Positions 17,470-26,033 of a stretch of DNA of 64,000 nt are shown here, in pieces; the stretch's first letter is position 1, and every line of letters begins with the position of its first letter. This DNA comes from a bacterium (GTDB taxonomy: Bacteria > Eisenbacteria > RBG-16-71-46 > CAIMUX01). The stretch spans positions 372,001 through 436,000 of the forward strand of contig JAUIHP010000002.1 of the NCBI GenBank assembly GCA_030431975.1, written 5' to 3'. A program made the translations under genes and the position numbers. Below the pieces are notes generated by a model. The model did no database searches and was not told where the DNA came from. It saw nothing but the letters and a program-made list of their open reading frames with translations.

Positions 17470-18334
17470 TGGTGCCGGTGTTCGCCGGGTCCGTCGGCGA
17501 ACCCTCATCCAAGCCCGGCGTACCCTGCGGCAGCGGCCCGCGGCTGCGGGGAGCCTGGTTCTCCTGCTCGAGGAACTCCGAGGGGAGTCCCTTGCCGGAC
17601 TCGATTTCTTCAAGGCCGTAGAGAATGTTCTCGATTCGCCCGCGAAGATCGTAATAGCTGTCCATCTGTCGTTCCTGCAGACCCTGGTAGGCGGTTCGCA
17701 CCGTTCCCGCCATCTGTTCCGTCTGGGCGCGATTGAATTCCGCCGTTCTGGCGAGGTCGGTCAGGGTCAAGGAAATGCCGCGCGTGTAATTCTCGAACTC
17801 TGCACGGGTCAGGTACGGAGTGTCCCCTCCTGCCGAGGCGTACTCCAAGGGGATGTGCGTGCCGAGAGAATCCTGCACGAAGGGAACCGCGTTCTCGCTG
17901 AGTTCCTGTGTCGTCGGCGGGCCGAACCGGAAAGCCACGGAACTGCCGTCAAAGTCGATGCGGAAGTTGGCCAGCGAAAGTAGGAGTAGGAAAGTCGCAA
18001 GTCCGGCCACGGCCCAGCCGAGCTGGCCGCGATCCTGAAAGACCTCTTTGATTCGTTCCCAGAATCGAGCACCGAACAATTCTCCCGACACTTTGGAAGA
18101 CGACTTGGCCGAAGCCGCCGGGTCGACGACGACAAAACTCGGCGGAGTTTCGTCCATCTCCCATGCCGCAAGAGCCGTCCTTGTTCCCTGCAGCTCTTCC
18201 CATTCGTGCCGCAACTCTTCGTCTTCACGAAGAAGACGGTCGAAGTGTTCGCGCTCGGCGTCGTCCAGTTCTCCGTAGAGAGCGGAGACCATCATGTCGA
18301 CACGTGGGTCCAGGGGGCCGTGTCTGTCCGTCAT
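17456..18334 (-). CDS. Membrane anti-sigma factor
   Basis: A 292-residue single-pass protein. The N-terminal cytosolic part (1-85) has the helical anti-sigma pattern MMVSALYGELDDAEREHFDRLLREDEELRHEWEEL. A membrane segment follows (about 105-125, QLGWAVAGLATFLLLLSLANF), then a periplasmic part with coiled-coil character (AEFNRAQTEQMAGTVRTAYQGLQERQ). No cysteines are seen, so it lacks the zinc-binding HxxxCxxC motif of ZAS anti-sigmas. Its ATG overlaps the sigma factor stop (ATGA), and the exported-protein gene starts within its end. It is expected to hold the ECF sigma inactive until an envelope signal. Confidence 0.75.
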   Translation of the reverse strand: MTDRHGPLDPRVDMMVSALYGELDDAEREHFDRLLREDEELRHEWEELQGTRTALAAWEMDETPPSFVVVDPAASAKSSSKVSGELFGARFWERIKEVFQDRGQLGWAVAGLATFLLLLSLANFRIDFDGSSVAFRFGPPTTQELSENAVPFVQDSLGTHIPLEYASAGGDTPYLTRAEFENYTRGISLTLTDLARTAEFNRAQTEQMAGTVRTAYQGLQERQMDSYYDLRGRIENILYGLEEIESGKGLPSEFLEQENQAPRSRGPLPQGTPGLDEGSPTDPANTGTNDWR

Positions 18335-18921
18335 CTTCCCTCCAAAAACTCGGTGCCGGTTACGCCGCGAGCTTCCAGCGATTTTCGAAGCGACTTCAAT
18401 CCGTAGAAGATTCGCGTTCGAACCGTCGCAGCTGGTACACCGGTTATCTCGGAAATCTCCTGAGAGCTGAACCCATGGTATTCCTTGAGAACGATCGCGT
18501 TCTTCTGGTCCGTAGGCAGGCTCTGCAGGGCATCGCCCAAAATCTCTGCCATCGTCGTCTTGGTGATCTCGATCTCGGGACTCCCGGCATCGGGAGCGTT
18601 CGAGGCAATGCGAAGGTCACCGGGCGAAACGTCGTCGATGGAGCGAATGTCGGCTTTCGACTTCGCGGAACGGAAGCGGTCACGACAGAGGTTCAGTGCG
18701 ATGTGGTGGATCCAGGACTTGAACTTCTCGCCTTCGCGAAGCCGTTCGATGTTCTGGTAGGCCTTGGTCAGTGCCTCCTGGCAGAGGTCTCTGGCCTCTT
18801 CCGGGTTTCCCACGGTCCGACGCACGAACTGGTAGAGCGAAGTCTCCCAGCGATGCGCCAGCTCATTGAAGGCCTGCACATCTCCGGACTGCGACTTGAG
18901 CACCAGCTGTTCGTCCGTCAT
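18331..18921 (-). CDS. ECF-family RNA polymerase sigma factor
   Basis: A 196-residue sigma-70 group 4 protein. Region 2 includes YQFVRRTVGNPEEARDLCQEALTKAYQNI and FKSWIHHIALNLCRDRFR. Region 4 is LPTDQKNAIVLKEYHGFSSQEISEITGVPAATVRTRIFYGLKSLRK, with a helix-turn-helix. ATG 18921 (MTDEQLVLKSQSGDVQAF) is the normal ECF N-terminus; an upstream TTG at 18999 would add 26 atypical residues. It is first in an operon with the anti-sigma factor, likely for envelope-stress gene control. No clear autoregulatory promoter was found in 18922-19130. Confidence 0.9.
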   Translation of the reverse strand: MTDEQLVLKSQSGDVQAFNELAHRWETSLYQFVRRTVGNPEEARDLCQEALTKAYQNIERLREGEKFKSWIHHIALNLCRDRFRSAKSKADIRSIDDVSPGDLRIASNAPDAGSPEIEITKTTMAEILGDALQSLPTDQKNAIVLKEYHGFSSQEISEITGVPAATVRTRIFYGLKSLRKSLEARGVTGTEFLEGR

Positions 18922-19130
18922 GCCCTGCAACCTGTCGTCCCCCAAGTATCCAGCTCCCCTTCCATGAGGATAGACGGGGTCCGAGGCCAGGCTGTTCAAT
19001 AGAGAAACACCCCGCCCCGACCCAGGACGAGCTAGGAGGGTAAGAGGTTGACGGGAAATAATCTACGGTGAGGATGAGATTCCCGTTTCCGAGAGCGCGT
19101 CAGGGGCCGGAGCCGGGAGGCCGAGCCGAA

Positions 19131-19178
19131 GTTGGAGTTGGAGTTGGAGTTGGAGTTGGAGTTGGAGTTGGAGCCGGA
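19131..19178. repeat. Hexanucleotide repeat (GTTGGA)7 plus one variant
   Basis: Seven perfect GTTGGA units and one GCCGGA, in the 274-bp non-coding gap between the sigma-factor start (18921) and the pdxT stop (19196). Nothing else is evident in this gap. Confidence 0.95.
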
Positions 19179-19195
19179 GTTACGGACACCCATCC

Positions 19196-19888
19196 TTACG
19201 CGGGGGCCGGGGAGGTTGCCGGATCCTCACCGGCTTGTGCGGAAGCCGACGACCGGGCCATCTCCCGAAGGAATCCGAGATGCAACGGTGCGCCGGGTGT
19301 CAGCTCCGGGTGAAACGTTGCACCGAAGACCCTCCCCTGCCGAACGAGAACGGGTTCACCCCTCCAGGCACCCAACACCTCGACCTCGGGTCCGACCTCG
19401 CGAATGCGCGGCGCCCGAATGAAGACCATCTCCACCTCGTTCGGATCTGACCCGGAATCGGCGGTTGGTGACGAGTCTGCGTCGGGGGCACTCGCGAATC
19501 GCGCGGAAACCTCTCCCGAGTCGATAAAGCTTTCCTTTTGGCGGCCGAAGCCGTTTCGCTCGACTTCGATGTCCAGAAGTCCCAGGCTTTCCTGCTCCGG
19601 ATTCGACACGCGCTTCGCCAGAAGGATGGTTCCCGCGCAGGTAGCGAAGATCCAACCACCCTCCCGTGCAAACTCGGTCAGCGCCTGACCCATCCCGATC
19701 GGTTTCATGAGCCGAAGCAGCGCCGAGCTTTCGCCGCCCGGCATCACGATCCCGTCCAGACCCTTCAGATGGTGAGGTCGTCGCACCTCGACGACCTCCG
19801 ACGCTTCGGCCAAAGCTGAGGCGGCCTGAACGAGAGCCTGGCGGTGGGCACTGAAGTCTCCCTGCAGTGCCAGTACACCGAGTTTCAT
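19196..19888 (-). CDS. pdxT: Pyridoxal 5'-phosphate synthase glutaminase subunit PdxT
   Basis: Class I glutamine amidotransferase that hydrolyses glutamine and channels ammonia to PdxS in DXP-independent vitamin B6 synthesis. It opens KLGVLALQGDFSAH, then LDGIVMPGGESSALLRLM with the oxyanion region, the nucleophile in FATCAGTILLAKR, and the His-Glu pair in FGATFHPEL. At 230 residues it is slightly long; an acidic Ser/Asp-rich loop (ASAPDADSSPTADSGSD) is inserted before the last strands, and the tail is Ala-rich. It starts 3 bp after the pdxS stop, forming a tight operon. Confidence 0.93.
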   Translation of the reverse strand: MKLGVLALQGDFSAHRQALVQAASALAEASEVVEVRRPHHLKGLDGIVMPGGESSALLRLMKPIGMGQALTEFAREGGWIFATCAGTILLAKRVSNPEQESLGLLDIEVERNGFGRQKESFIDSGEVSARFASAPDADSSPTADSGSDPNEVEMVFIRAPRIREVGPEVEVLGAWRGEPVLVRQGRVFGATFHPELTPGAPLHLGFLREMARSSASAQAGEDPATSPAPA

Positions 19889-19891
19889 CGC

Positions 19892-20773
19892 CTACCAGCC
19901 CCGCTTGGCCAGGAGTTCACCCTCCGGAAGTGCGTGACTGTCGATGCCGCGCATGGCGTCGCCGCACATCTCCGACATCTCGACCAGCACCTTCGGGTCT
20001 TCGAAATGGGTCACCGCCTGGACGATGGCCTTGGCCCGCGTCTCCGGATCCGAGGACTTGAAGATTCCCGAGCCGACGAAGACCGACTCGGCGCCCAGCT
20101 GCATCATGAGGGCTGCGTCGGCCGGAGTGGCCACGCCGCCGGCGCTGAAGTTGGGAACGGGTAGACGCCCTTCCTTGCCGACCCAACGAACGAGTTCGTA
20201 GGGAGCGCCCAATTCCTTCGCCGTCGTCATGAGCTCGGCATCTTCCTTCTGCGTAAGGGCACGGATACCGCCCCGCAGCGCACGCATGTGCGTGACGGCT
20301 TCGACGATGTCTCCGGTTCCGGCTTCACCCTTCGTGCGAATCATGGCCGCTCCTTCACCGATCCGGCGCAGCGCTTCGCCGAGGTTGCGGCAACCGCAGA
20401 CGAAGGGAACCTTGAAGGCGTGCTTGTCGACGTGATTGACCTCGTCGGCCGGAGTCAGGACTTCACTCTCATCAATGTAGTCGACGCCCATCTCCTGCAG
20501 GATCTGCGCTTCGACGAAGTGACCGATACGGCACTTGGCCATGACCGGAATGGAAACGGCCTCCATGATCTCGCGGATCATCTTGGGATTGGACATGCGG
20601 GCGACGCCGCCTTCCTTGCGGATGTCGGCCGGGACGCGTTCGAGGGCCATGACGGCCACCGCTCCCGCCTCTTCGGCGATCTTGGCCTGCGCCGCGTCGA
20701 CGACGTCCATGATGACGCCACCCTTGAGCATCTCCGCCAACCCGGTCTTGAGTCTCAGCGATCCGAGTTCCAT
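19892..20773 (-). CDS. pdxS: Pyridoxal 5'-phosphate synthase lyase subunit PdxS
   Basis: TIM-barrel synthase that makes PLP from ribose 5-phosphate, glyceraldehyde 3-phosphate and PdxT-derived ammonia; active as a dodecamer. Recognised from [39 protein letters not shown], the catalytic lysine in [14 protein letters not shown] and the second in [16 protein letters not shown]. At 293 residues it is full length, including the C-terminal [18 protein letters not shown] region. ATG 20773 has GAAGGAGA upstream. A tandem 13-bp repeat array lies 80-131 bp upstream, and a MocR-type regulator gene precedes it on the same strand. Confidence 0.96.
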   Translation of the reverse strand: MELGSLRLKTGLAEMLKGGVIMDVVDAAQAKIAEEAGAVAVMALERVPADIRKEGGVARMSNPKMIREIMEAVSIPVMAKCRIGHFVEAQILQEMGVDYIDESEVLTPADEVNHVDKHAFKVPFVCGCRNLGEALRRIGEGAAMIRTKGEAGTGDIVEAVTHMRALRGGIRALTQKEDAELMTTAKELGAPYELVRWVGKEGRLPVPNFSAGGVATPADAALMMQLGAESVFVGSGIFKSSDPETRAKAIVQAVTHFEDPKVLVEMSEMCGDAMRGIDSHALPEGELLAKRGW

Positions 20774-20852
20774 TTCTTCATCTCCTTCTTTGCTTCATGG
20801 CGCGCGGTTCCCGACATCGCCTGCGGACACTTTCTATCGTTGGGTCCTGTTG

Positions 20853-20904
20853 TTGAGTTCTAGCGTTGAGTTCTAGCGTTGAGTTCTAGCGTTCAGTTCT
20901 AATC
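20853..20904. repeat. Four tandem 13-bp units upstream of pdxS
   Basis: Three perfect TTGAGTTCTAGCG units and one divergent copy (TTCAGTTCTAATC) between the pdxS start and the MocR-type gene. Position and the neighbouring PdxR-like regulator make an operator role possible, but slippage is an equal explanation. The rest of the 220-bp gap shows nothing. Confidence 0.9.
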
Positions 20905-20993
20905 TTGGTTTCTACTGCTCTCGTCTAGGTTGCCCCTGCGAGCATGGACGACATGTACCCTCGTCACGCGCGGCGAGAGCTTTCCTTGTTGGC

Positions 20994-22541
20994 TCAGACG
21001 AAAGGTTTGCTTGCCGCCCCCCGTCCCCGGTTCATTTCGTGTTCGACAGCGCGAGCCAACCGGCACACGCCTTCGACGATTCGTTCCTCCGACTCCCGGA
21101 GATAACCGATACGCAGGTTCTCCGTGCCTCCACCGTTGGCGAAGAAGAGCGGGCCGGGTGACACTTCGACTCCCTCCCGCCGGGCCGACTGGAAGAGCGA
21201 CAACGAGTCGCAACCTTTGGGTAGCGTCAGCCACAAAGTAAGACCGCCGCGAGGCCGGGTCCACGAAACGCCGTCGGGCATGTGAGCGTCCAGACTCTCC
21301 AGCAACACATCCAGCCGCCGGCCATTGATGGCGCGAACGCGGCTGAGATGCTCGTCGAGCAGTCCCCGTCGGCAGTACAGGTTCATCGCATGTTGAACAA
21401 GCAGGCCGGTCGAGAGATCGGCCATCTGCTTGGCTTCGACCATGGTGTCGATGGCCCCGCGGGGAAGAACGAGCCAACCCAGACGCAGACCGGGAAAGAG
21501 AATCTTGGAAAACGTCCCGAGGAGAATGACCTGTCCCCGCTCATCCTTTTCGTGAATCGGAGTTGGAAGAGGACCGTCGTAGACCAGGTCCGCATCGAAA
21601 TGGTCTTCGAGAATGGGAACGTCATGTTCGGCCGTCGCCTGCAGGATGGGTTCGATCCGGCTTTCGTCGAGAACCGTTCCTGTCGGATTCTGAAAGATCG
21701 GCATGAGGTAGGCGAGTTTGGCCGGGGCGTCGGCGAGCGTTCGCCGAAGACGGTCGACGCGGATCCCTCCCCCGTCCATGGCAACCCCGGCAATCTCGGC
21801 GCCGTGCGCCTGGAAGAGGCGGAATCCGTTGCTGTAGCTCGGCTCTTCGACAATGACCCGGTCACCGGGGCGCAGCAGTGCTCGCGCCACGACATCGAGT
21901 CCCTGCTGGGATCCGTTGACGATCATGACCTGGCTCGGATCGATCAACCGCCCCGGTCGGGAAAGCCGATGGGCCAACCACTCCCGCAGAGGAAGAAACC
22001 CGGCGGGAGGACCGTAGTCGAGAGCCGCGGTTCCGTTCTCACACAGGACTTCGTCAAAGATCTCGCGCAGGGTTTCGGTCGGGAAGTTCTCTGGATCGGC
22101 CGTCGCACCGTTCAGGCGAATCGTTCCCTCGGGCACCGGGTCGCGAAGGACGAAGTCCCAGATTTCGTCGTCGCGCCGTGTCAGGGACGCCGGAATCCGG
22201 CTCCAGTCGAAAGAACCCTCCGTCGGGTGGACAGGGTTGCGATTGGCCCCCGGTCCCTTGATGAAGGTCCCCTGCCCCACCCCGGCTTCGACCAGCCCAA
22301 GAGATTCCAGACGGCCGAAGGCTTGCACCACCGTCTTTCGGTGCACGCCAAGATGCTTCGCGAGATCTCGCGTCGACGGAAGTCGCGCTCCCTCCGGCAA
22401 GGCTCCGTTCAGGATCGAGCGCCGGAGTGCCGTCGCGATCTGCCGGTAAAGCGGCAGCTGCTCCTCCCGGTTCAGGAGGATCTCCAGTTCCTCGGCCCGA
22501 AGAACAGCGGGGGCCGGTGCAGGTACCATTCGCATCGCCAT
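20994..22541 (-). CDS. MocR/PdxR-type GntR-family regulator with aminotransferase domain
   Basis: A 515-residue transcription factor. The N-terminal GntR winged helix includes PLYRQIATALRRSILNGAL, ARLPSTRDLAKHLGVHRKTV and LVEAGVGQGTFI. A fold-type-I aminotransferase domain (about 110-515) follows, with ALDYGPPAGFLPLREWL, MIVNGSQQGLDVVARALL, YLMPIFQNPTGTVLD and the PLP lysine in LLGTFSKILFPGLRLGW. Such proteins sense PLP. Directly upstream of pdxST on the same strand, it is probably the B6 biosynthesis regulator (PdxR-like), which is inference. ATG 22541 was chosen; GTG 22559 is an alternative and neither has a strong ribosome site. Paired direct repeats lie just upstream. Confidence 0.88.
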   Translation of the reverse strand: MAMRMVPAPAPAVLRAEELEILLNREEQLPLYRQIATALRRSILNGALPEGARLPSTRDLAKHLGVHRKTVVQAFGRLESLGLVEAGVGQGTFIKGPGANRNPVHPTEGSFDWSRIPASLTRRDDEIWDFVLRDPVPEGTIRLNGATADPENFPTETLREIFDEVLCENGTAALDYGPPAGFLPLREWLAHRLSRPGRLIDPSQVMIVNGSQQGLDVVARALLRPGDRVIVEEPSYSNGFRLFQAHGAEIAGVAMDGGGIRVDRLRRTLADAPAKLAYLMPIFQNPTGTVLDESRIEPILQATAEHDVPILEDHFDADLVYDGPLPTPIHEKDERGQVILLGTFSKILFPGLRLGWLVLPRGAIDTMVEAKQMADLSTGLLVQHAMNLYCRRGLLDEHLSRVRAINGRRLDVLLESLDAHMPDGVSWTRPRGGLTLWLTLPKGCDSLSLFQSARREGVEVSPGPLFFANGGGTENLRIGYLRESEERIVEGVCRLARAVEHEMNRGRGAASKPFV

Positions 22542-22565
22542 AGGGATATTTGACGACACTCCGAT

Positions 22566-22619
22566 GGATCCATTCCAGTCAAATCACGCCTCTAGAGCAG
22601 ATTTCAGGATCCATTTCAG
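22566..22619. promoter_or_regulatory. Paired direct repeats, likely MocR-type operator
   Basis: GGATCCATTCCAG at 22566-22578 and GGATCCATTTCAG at 22607-22619, 12 of 13 identical, spaced 41 bp start to start (about four helical turns). A weaker ATTCCATTCAAT lies at about 22635. Dimeric MocR regulators (GabR, PdxR) bind two direct repeats near their own promoters, so autoregulation is plausible. Confidence 0.5.
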
Positions 22620-22701
22620 CCACGAGCGGGACCAATTCCATTCAATGGCCCCTATGCCTAACTATGTATCTGAGACTTGGTCCCTTGCGGGCATGTGCAC
22701 C

Positions 22702-24681
22702 CTACTTCGACGACGCTCCGGTCGAGTCAGGGGCGGGAATCTCCAGCCCCCCTCTGCCGGCAAACGCCAACGAGTGCGGCTGGTACCACGTCCGGTCGGC
22801 CAGGTCTCCGCGCAGCGCCCCTTCCGACCAGCGTAGAGGCCGGTAGAGGGTCGCCACGGCCACGCCGTCGATCCGCGTCTCGTGAACGATCTCGAGATCC
22901 CCGGCCTCGACCAACCGGTCCAGGACGTCGGCAAACTGCGCTGCAATCGTTCCCCGTCGGTAGAAGAAGAGAATTCCGTCGGGAGGCCGTAGGAAGGTCA
23001 GCCGCAACCACGGACCGACGGTTTGCTTGATCTCGGCCGTGATCCCCGGCGCGTAGAAGGCGGGAACGGCGTCGGCGGCGACCCCGCCGGTCCGGGACGC
23101 GAGTTCGGGAACCAGTCCCTGCCAGAGATCTTCGGCCTCAGTGAAGTAGTTCAACTTGGGGACGGAGTAGATGAGTGGAGGGATGTCCTCCGACTCACGA
23201 AGATCGTCGACGGCGCGCAACATCTCGGGCGTAATGGCCTCACCCCAGTAGCTGACCTCGAATCCTTTGTTCCACGCACCGGAGGTTCCCCCCATCCATT
23301 CCGCGCGATACCCGAGCCCCCACGGTTCCGACTGAAACGCGATGAAGAAGGAAGCCAACGGAAGTAGCAACGTTGCTGTCGCTCGTCCCCCCCAACGCTC
23401 GAACACCCACTGCGCAAACGTCGCCGCCAACAGTCCGACGGAAACGAAGACAAAGACGAACTGGCGCGTAATGTCATGATTGGGCGTGCTCGGCAGCCAG
23501 CCGGTGACGAGAGTGATTCCCAGTCCGGTGATTCCGAGGGCCGGAACCCAGTGCTGAAGCGCTTGCTGCCGCAACGATCTGAAGAAGGCAGCCAAACCGA
23601 AGCCGACCCCGGGTACGAACGAAACGAGTGTCGTTGTCGGCAAGGCCGCCGCCGTCTCCACGAGCCGGTAGTGCCAGGGCGGCCGAAAGCCCCAGTTCTC
23701 GCCCATGTAGTAGACGGCAATGGGAATCCAGTCACCGCGACTTCCGACCTGACCGAGATAGTCGACAAAGCGGCCCCATCCTCCCTGCCATGGCCAGAAG
23801 AAGGGGTCGAACAGGACCAGGGAGAGTGGAGCGGCAACCACACCAATTACACAGCTGATCCAAAAGCGCGGCATGCGCCAGCCGCCGAGAATGCCGGCGG
23901 TTCCCAGCGCCCATAGGATGGCCAACAGGTTCGTGAACTTGCCGGCAAACGCGGCCGAACACACGGCGAACCAAAAGACGAGCCAAGTCCAACGTCGTGC
24001 GCGCAGAGTTCGCAAGAGAACAAGCGGACACATGCACCAGAAGAAAAGCTGCATGGCCTCCGTCGCACCGAGGTGGGCGTGTCCCCAAACCGCGGGCACC
24101 CCCGCCAGAGTCAGCACTCCGAAGACGGCCGCAAACGGGCTGACCGACGTTCTGAGAAGAAAGTAGAACGCAGCCGCAGCGAAGGCAAAAAGTAGGGCCG
24201 TCACCGCACGGAACGCAATGAGGTCGTGGTCCGTGAAGGCTCGTACGAAGCTTCCCGCCACTCCCATCCACGTTTCGTTCAGCGGAGGATGGCCGTTTTG
24301 CCCGGGATGCTGCAGCCAGACTTCGCTGATGCGCTCCCGCGAGAACAGTTCGCCCTGCGAGTAATGTCCGCCCTCCGTCACGCCGACGATTTCACCAAGC
24401 CACTCGGATTGAAGACGGGCGAAACGAAAGTAGGTCGGCTCATCCCACGTCAGTCCATAGTCATCGAGTCCGGGAAGCGCCAGCAGAAAGAGGACAAGAG
24501 CTAGGGTCCACGGCAGCCAGCGATCAAAGAGGCTTGGCCCGCCCCAGGAATTCGCCCGGGCATCCCGGCTCGACCCCGAATCTCGTTTCGGTCCGGCATG
24601 GGGACTCCACCCAGCGTGGAGACTCCGGCCGGGCGGGTCTTCGCGATTCTTCAGGCCATTCACTTCAGAATGCAGGCTCAC
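22702..24681 (-). CDS. Polytopic GT-C / PMT-like glycosyltransferase
   Basis: A 659-residue membrane protein with about ten hydrophobic helices (first about 52-70, TLALVLFLLALPGL) and a C-terminal soluble domain (about 470-659). The first periplasmic loop carries YGLTWDEPTYFRFARL, where the Asp-Glu matches the catalytic acidic pair of the PMT/ArnT (GT39/GT83) class. It should transfer sugars from a lipid-phosphate donor at the periplasmic face; acceptor unknown. It starts with GTG in a GTGA overlap with the hflX stop, so it is the last gene of a GNAT-hflX-GT unit. A signal-like or charged N-terminal tail of about 45 residues precedes the first helix. Confidence 0.75.
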   Translation of the reverse strand: MSLHSEVNGLKNREDPPGRSLHAGWSPHAGPKRDSGSSRDARANSWGGPSLFDRWLPWTLALVLFLLALPGLDDYGLTWDEPTYFRFARLQSEWLGEIVGVTEGGHYSQGELFSRERISEVWLQHPGQNGHPPLNETWMGVAGSFVRAFTDHDLIAFRAVTALLFAFAAAAFYFLLRTSVSPFAAVFGVLTLAGVPAVWGHAHLGATEAMQLFFWCMCPLVLLRTLRARRWTWLVFWFAVCSAAFAGKFTNLLAILWALGTAGILGGWRMPRFWISCVIGVVAAPLSLVLFDPFFWPWQGGWGRFVDYLGQVGSRGDWIPIAVYYMGENWGFRPPWHYRLVETAAALPTTTLVSFVPGVGFGLAAFFRSLRQQALQHWVPALGITGLGITLVTGWLPSTPNHDITRQFVFVFVSVGLLAATFAQWVFERWGGRATATLLLPLASFFIAFQSEPWGLGYRAEWMGGTSGAWNKGFEVSYWGEAITPEMLRAVDDLRESEDIPPLIYSVPKLNYFTEAEDLWQGLVPELASRTGGVAADAVPAFYAPGITAEIKQTVGPWLRLTFLRPPDGILFFYRRGTIAAQFADVLDRLVEAGDLEIVHETRIDGVAVATLYRPLRWSEGALRGDLADRTWYQPHSLAFAGRGGLEIPAPDSTGASSK

Positions 24682-26033
24682 ACCTCAACGGTGTCGACCC
24701 GAAAACCGGCCCGTCGCAGTCCGACCACGTCTCCGGGATCCAGCCAGACCTCACTCCACACGGAGTCTTCGTGGAAGTTCTCACTCTTGGTTTCGCCGCG
24801 TTGGGTCAACGCTCGAAGCTGACCGAGTCGGCCGACGGCACATTCCACGCGGACCAGCGTTCGCAAATCCCGAATCGCTTCGGCGATCCCGACTCGCACG
24901 CGCTCGCGATCCTCCTGCTGTAGTGCCGAGATTCGGAGTGCGTTGGGAAACCCGACCCGGATTTCCTCATCACGACTTTCGCCGCCGTCGAAAGACTCGA
25001 ACTGGTCCGCCTTGTTGAAGACAAGAAGACGCGGCTTCTCTTCTTCCAGAATGGAATCCAGGACTTCGTCGACCGATCGCATGTGGCTGAGATAGGCCGG
25101 GTGACTTCCGTCGATGACATGAACGAGAAGGTCGGACGTCTCCACTTCGCGCAGCGTTGCTCGGAACGATGCCACCAGGTGATGGGGCAGCTTGCGGATG
25201 AACCCGACGGTGTCCGACAGCAACACCGAGTAGTGTCCGTCGAGGAACAGCTTTCGCGTCGTCGTGTCCAGAGTCGCGAAGAGCTTGTCCTCCTCGAGAA
25301 CTTCCGATTGCGTGAGGCGATTGAAGAGCGTCGACTTTCCCGCGTTGGTGTATCCGACCAGAGACGCACGGAACTCCCGCGTGCGACGCCGGGATTGAAT
25401 ATCTCTTTCCTTCGAGACCTTCTCCAGACGTCCTTCCAGAACCGAGATCTTTTTCCGCACGGCCCGGCGGTCGACCTCGAGCTGCGTTTCTCCCGGCCCC
25501 CTTGTGCCGATACCCCCACCGGTACGTGCGAGATGGCCCCACATTCCGACCAGGCGCGGAAGTAGATACTGCAGCTGGGCCAGTTCGACTTGAATGCGAG
25601 CCTCACGCGTCTGGGCTCTTTGCGCAAAGATGTCGAGAATGAGTTCACTGCGGTCGATGACCCGGACCTTGAGTTCCTTCTCGAGATTGCGGATCTGAGC
25701 CGGACTCAGGTCTTCGTCGCAGATGAGCAGATTGGCTTCGTGCTCTTCGACCAGGTCCTTCGCTTCAGTCTGCTTGCCGCGGCTGAGAAAAAAGCCGGGA
25801 TGAACACTGCTCTTGCGCTGATGAAGTCGACCGAGAACCGTGGCTCCAGCCGTCTCGGCGAGAAAGGCCAACTCCTCGAGCGTTTCCCGTGACTCATCGG
25901 CGCGATCGCCGAATCCGACGAGGACTGCGCGTTGCTCGGGCGTTCTGTCTTTCGTAATTAGCGTAGTCGTCCCCTTTGTTTCACTCGTCGAAGAAGAGAA
26001 CGAAGCTCTCTTCGTCGTGAGACTCACCGTCAA
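24678..26033 (-). CDS. hflX: Ribosome-associated GTPase HflX
   Basis: GTPase that splits stalled or stress-arrested 70S ribosomes. The HflX N-terminal domain (about 35-200) contains RKSSVHPGFFLSRGKQTE, LICDEDLSPAQIRNLE and RTGGGIGTRGPGETQLE, the family hallmark. The G domain has VGYTNAGKSTLFNRLT (G1), FATLDTTTR (G2), LSDTVGFIRKLPHHL (G3) and VFNKAD (G4). No ATG exists near the N-terminus: the listed start is TTG 26033 (GTG 26027 is also possible), 50 bp inside the GNAT gene. The purine-rich AAAGGGG near 25980 is followed only by a possible ATT codon. The first 20 residues are therefore doubtful. It is coupled to the downstream glycosyltransferase. Confidence 0.9.
   Translation of the reverse strand: MTVSLTTKRASFSSSTSETKGTTTLITKDRTPEQRAVLVGFGDRADESRETLEELAFLAETAGATVLGRLHQRKSSVHPGFFLSRGKQTEAKDLVEEHEANLLICDEDLSPAQIRNLEKELKVRVIDRSELILDIFAQRAQTREARIQVELAQLQYLLPRLVGMWGHLARTGGGIGTRGPGETQLEVDRRAVRKKISVLEGRLEKVSKERDIQSRRRTREFRASLVGYTNAGKSTLFNRLTQSEVLEEDKLFATLDTTTRKLFLDGHYSVLLSDTVGFIRKLPHHLVASFRATLREVETSDLLVHVIDGSHPAYLSHMRSVDEVLDSILEEEKPRLLVFNKADQFESFDGGESRDEEIRVGFPNALRISALQQEDRERVRVGIAEAIRDLRTLVRVECAVGRLGQLRALTQRGETKSENFHEDSVWSEVWLDPGDVVGLRRAGFRVDTVEV

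Noticed and set aside
20853-20904. Possible CRISPR-like repeat
   Set aside because: Units are 13 bp and directly abutting with no spacers; no cas genes nearby.
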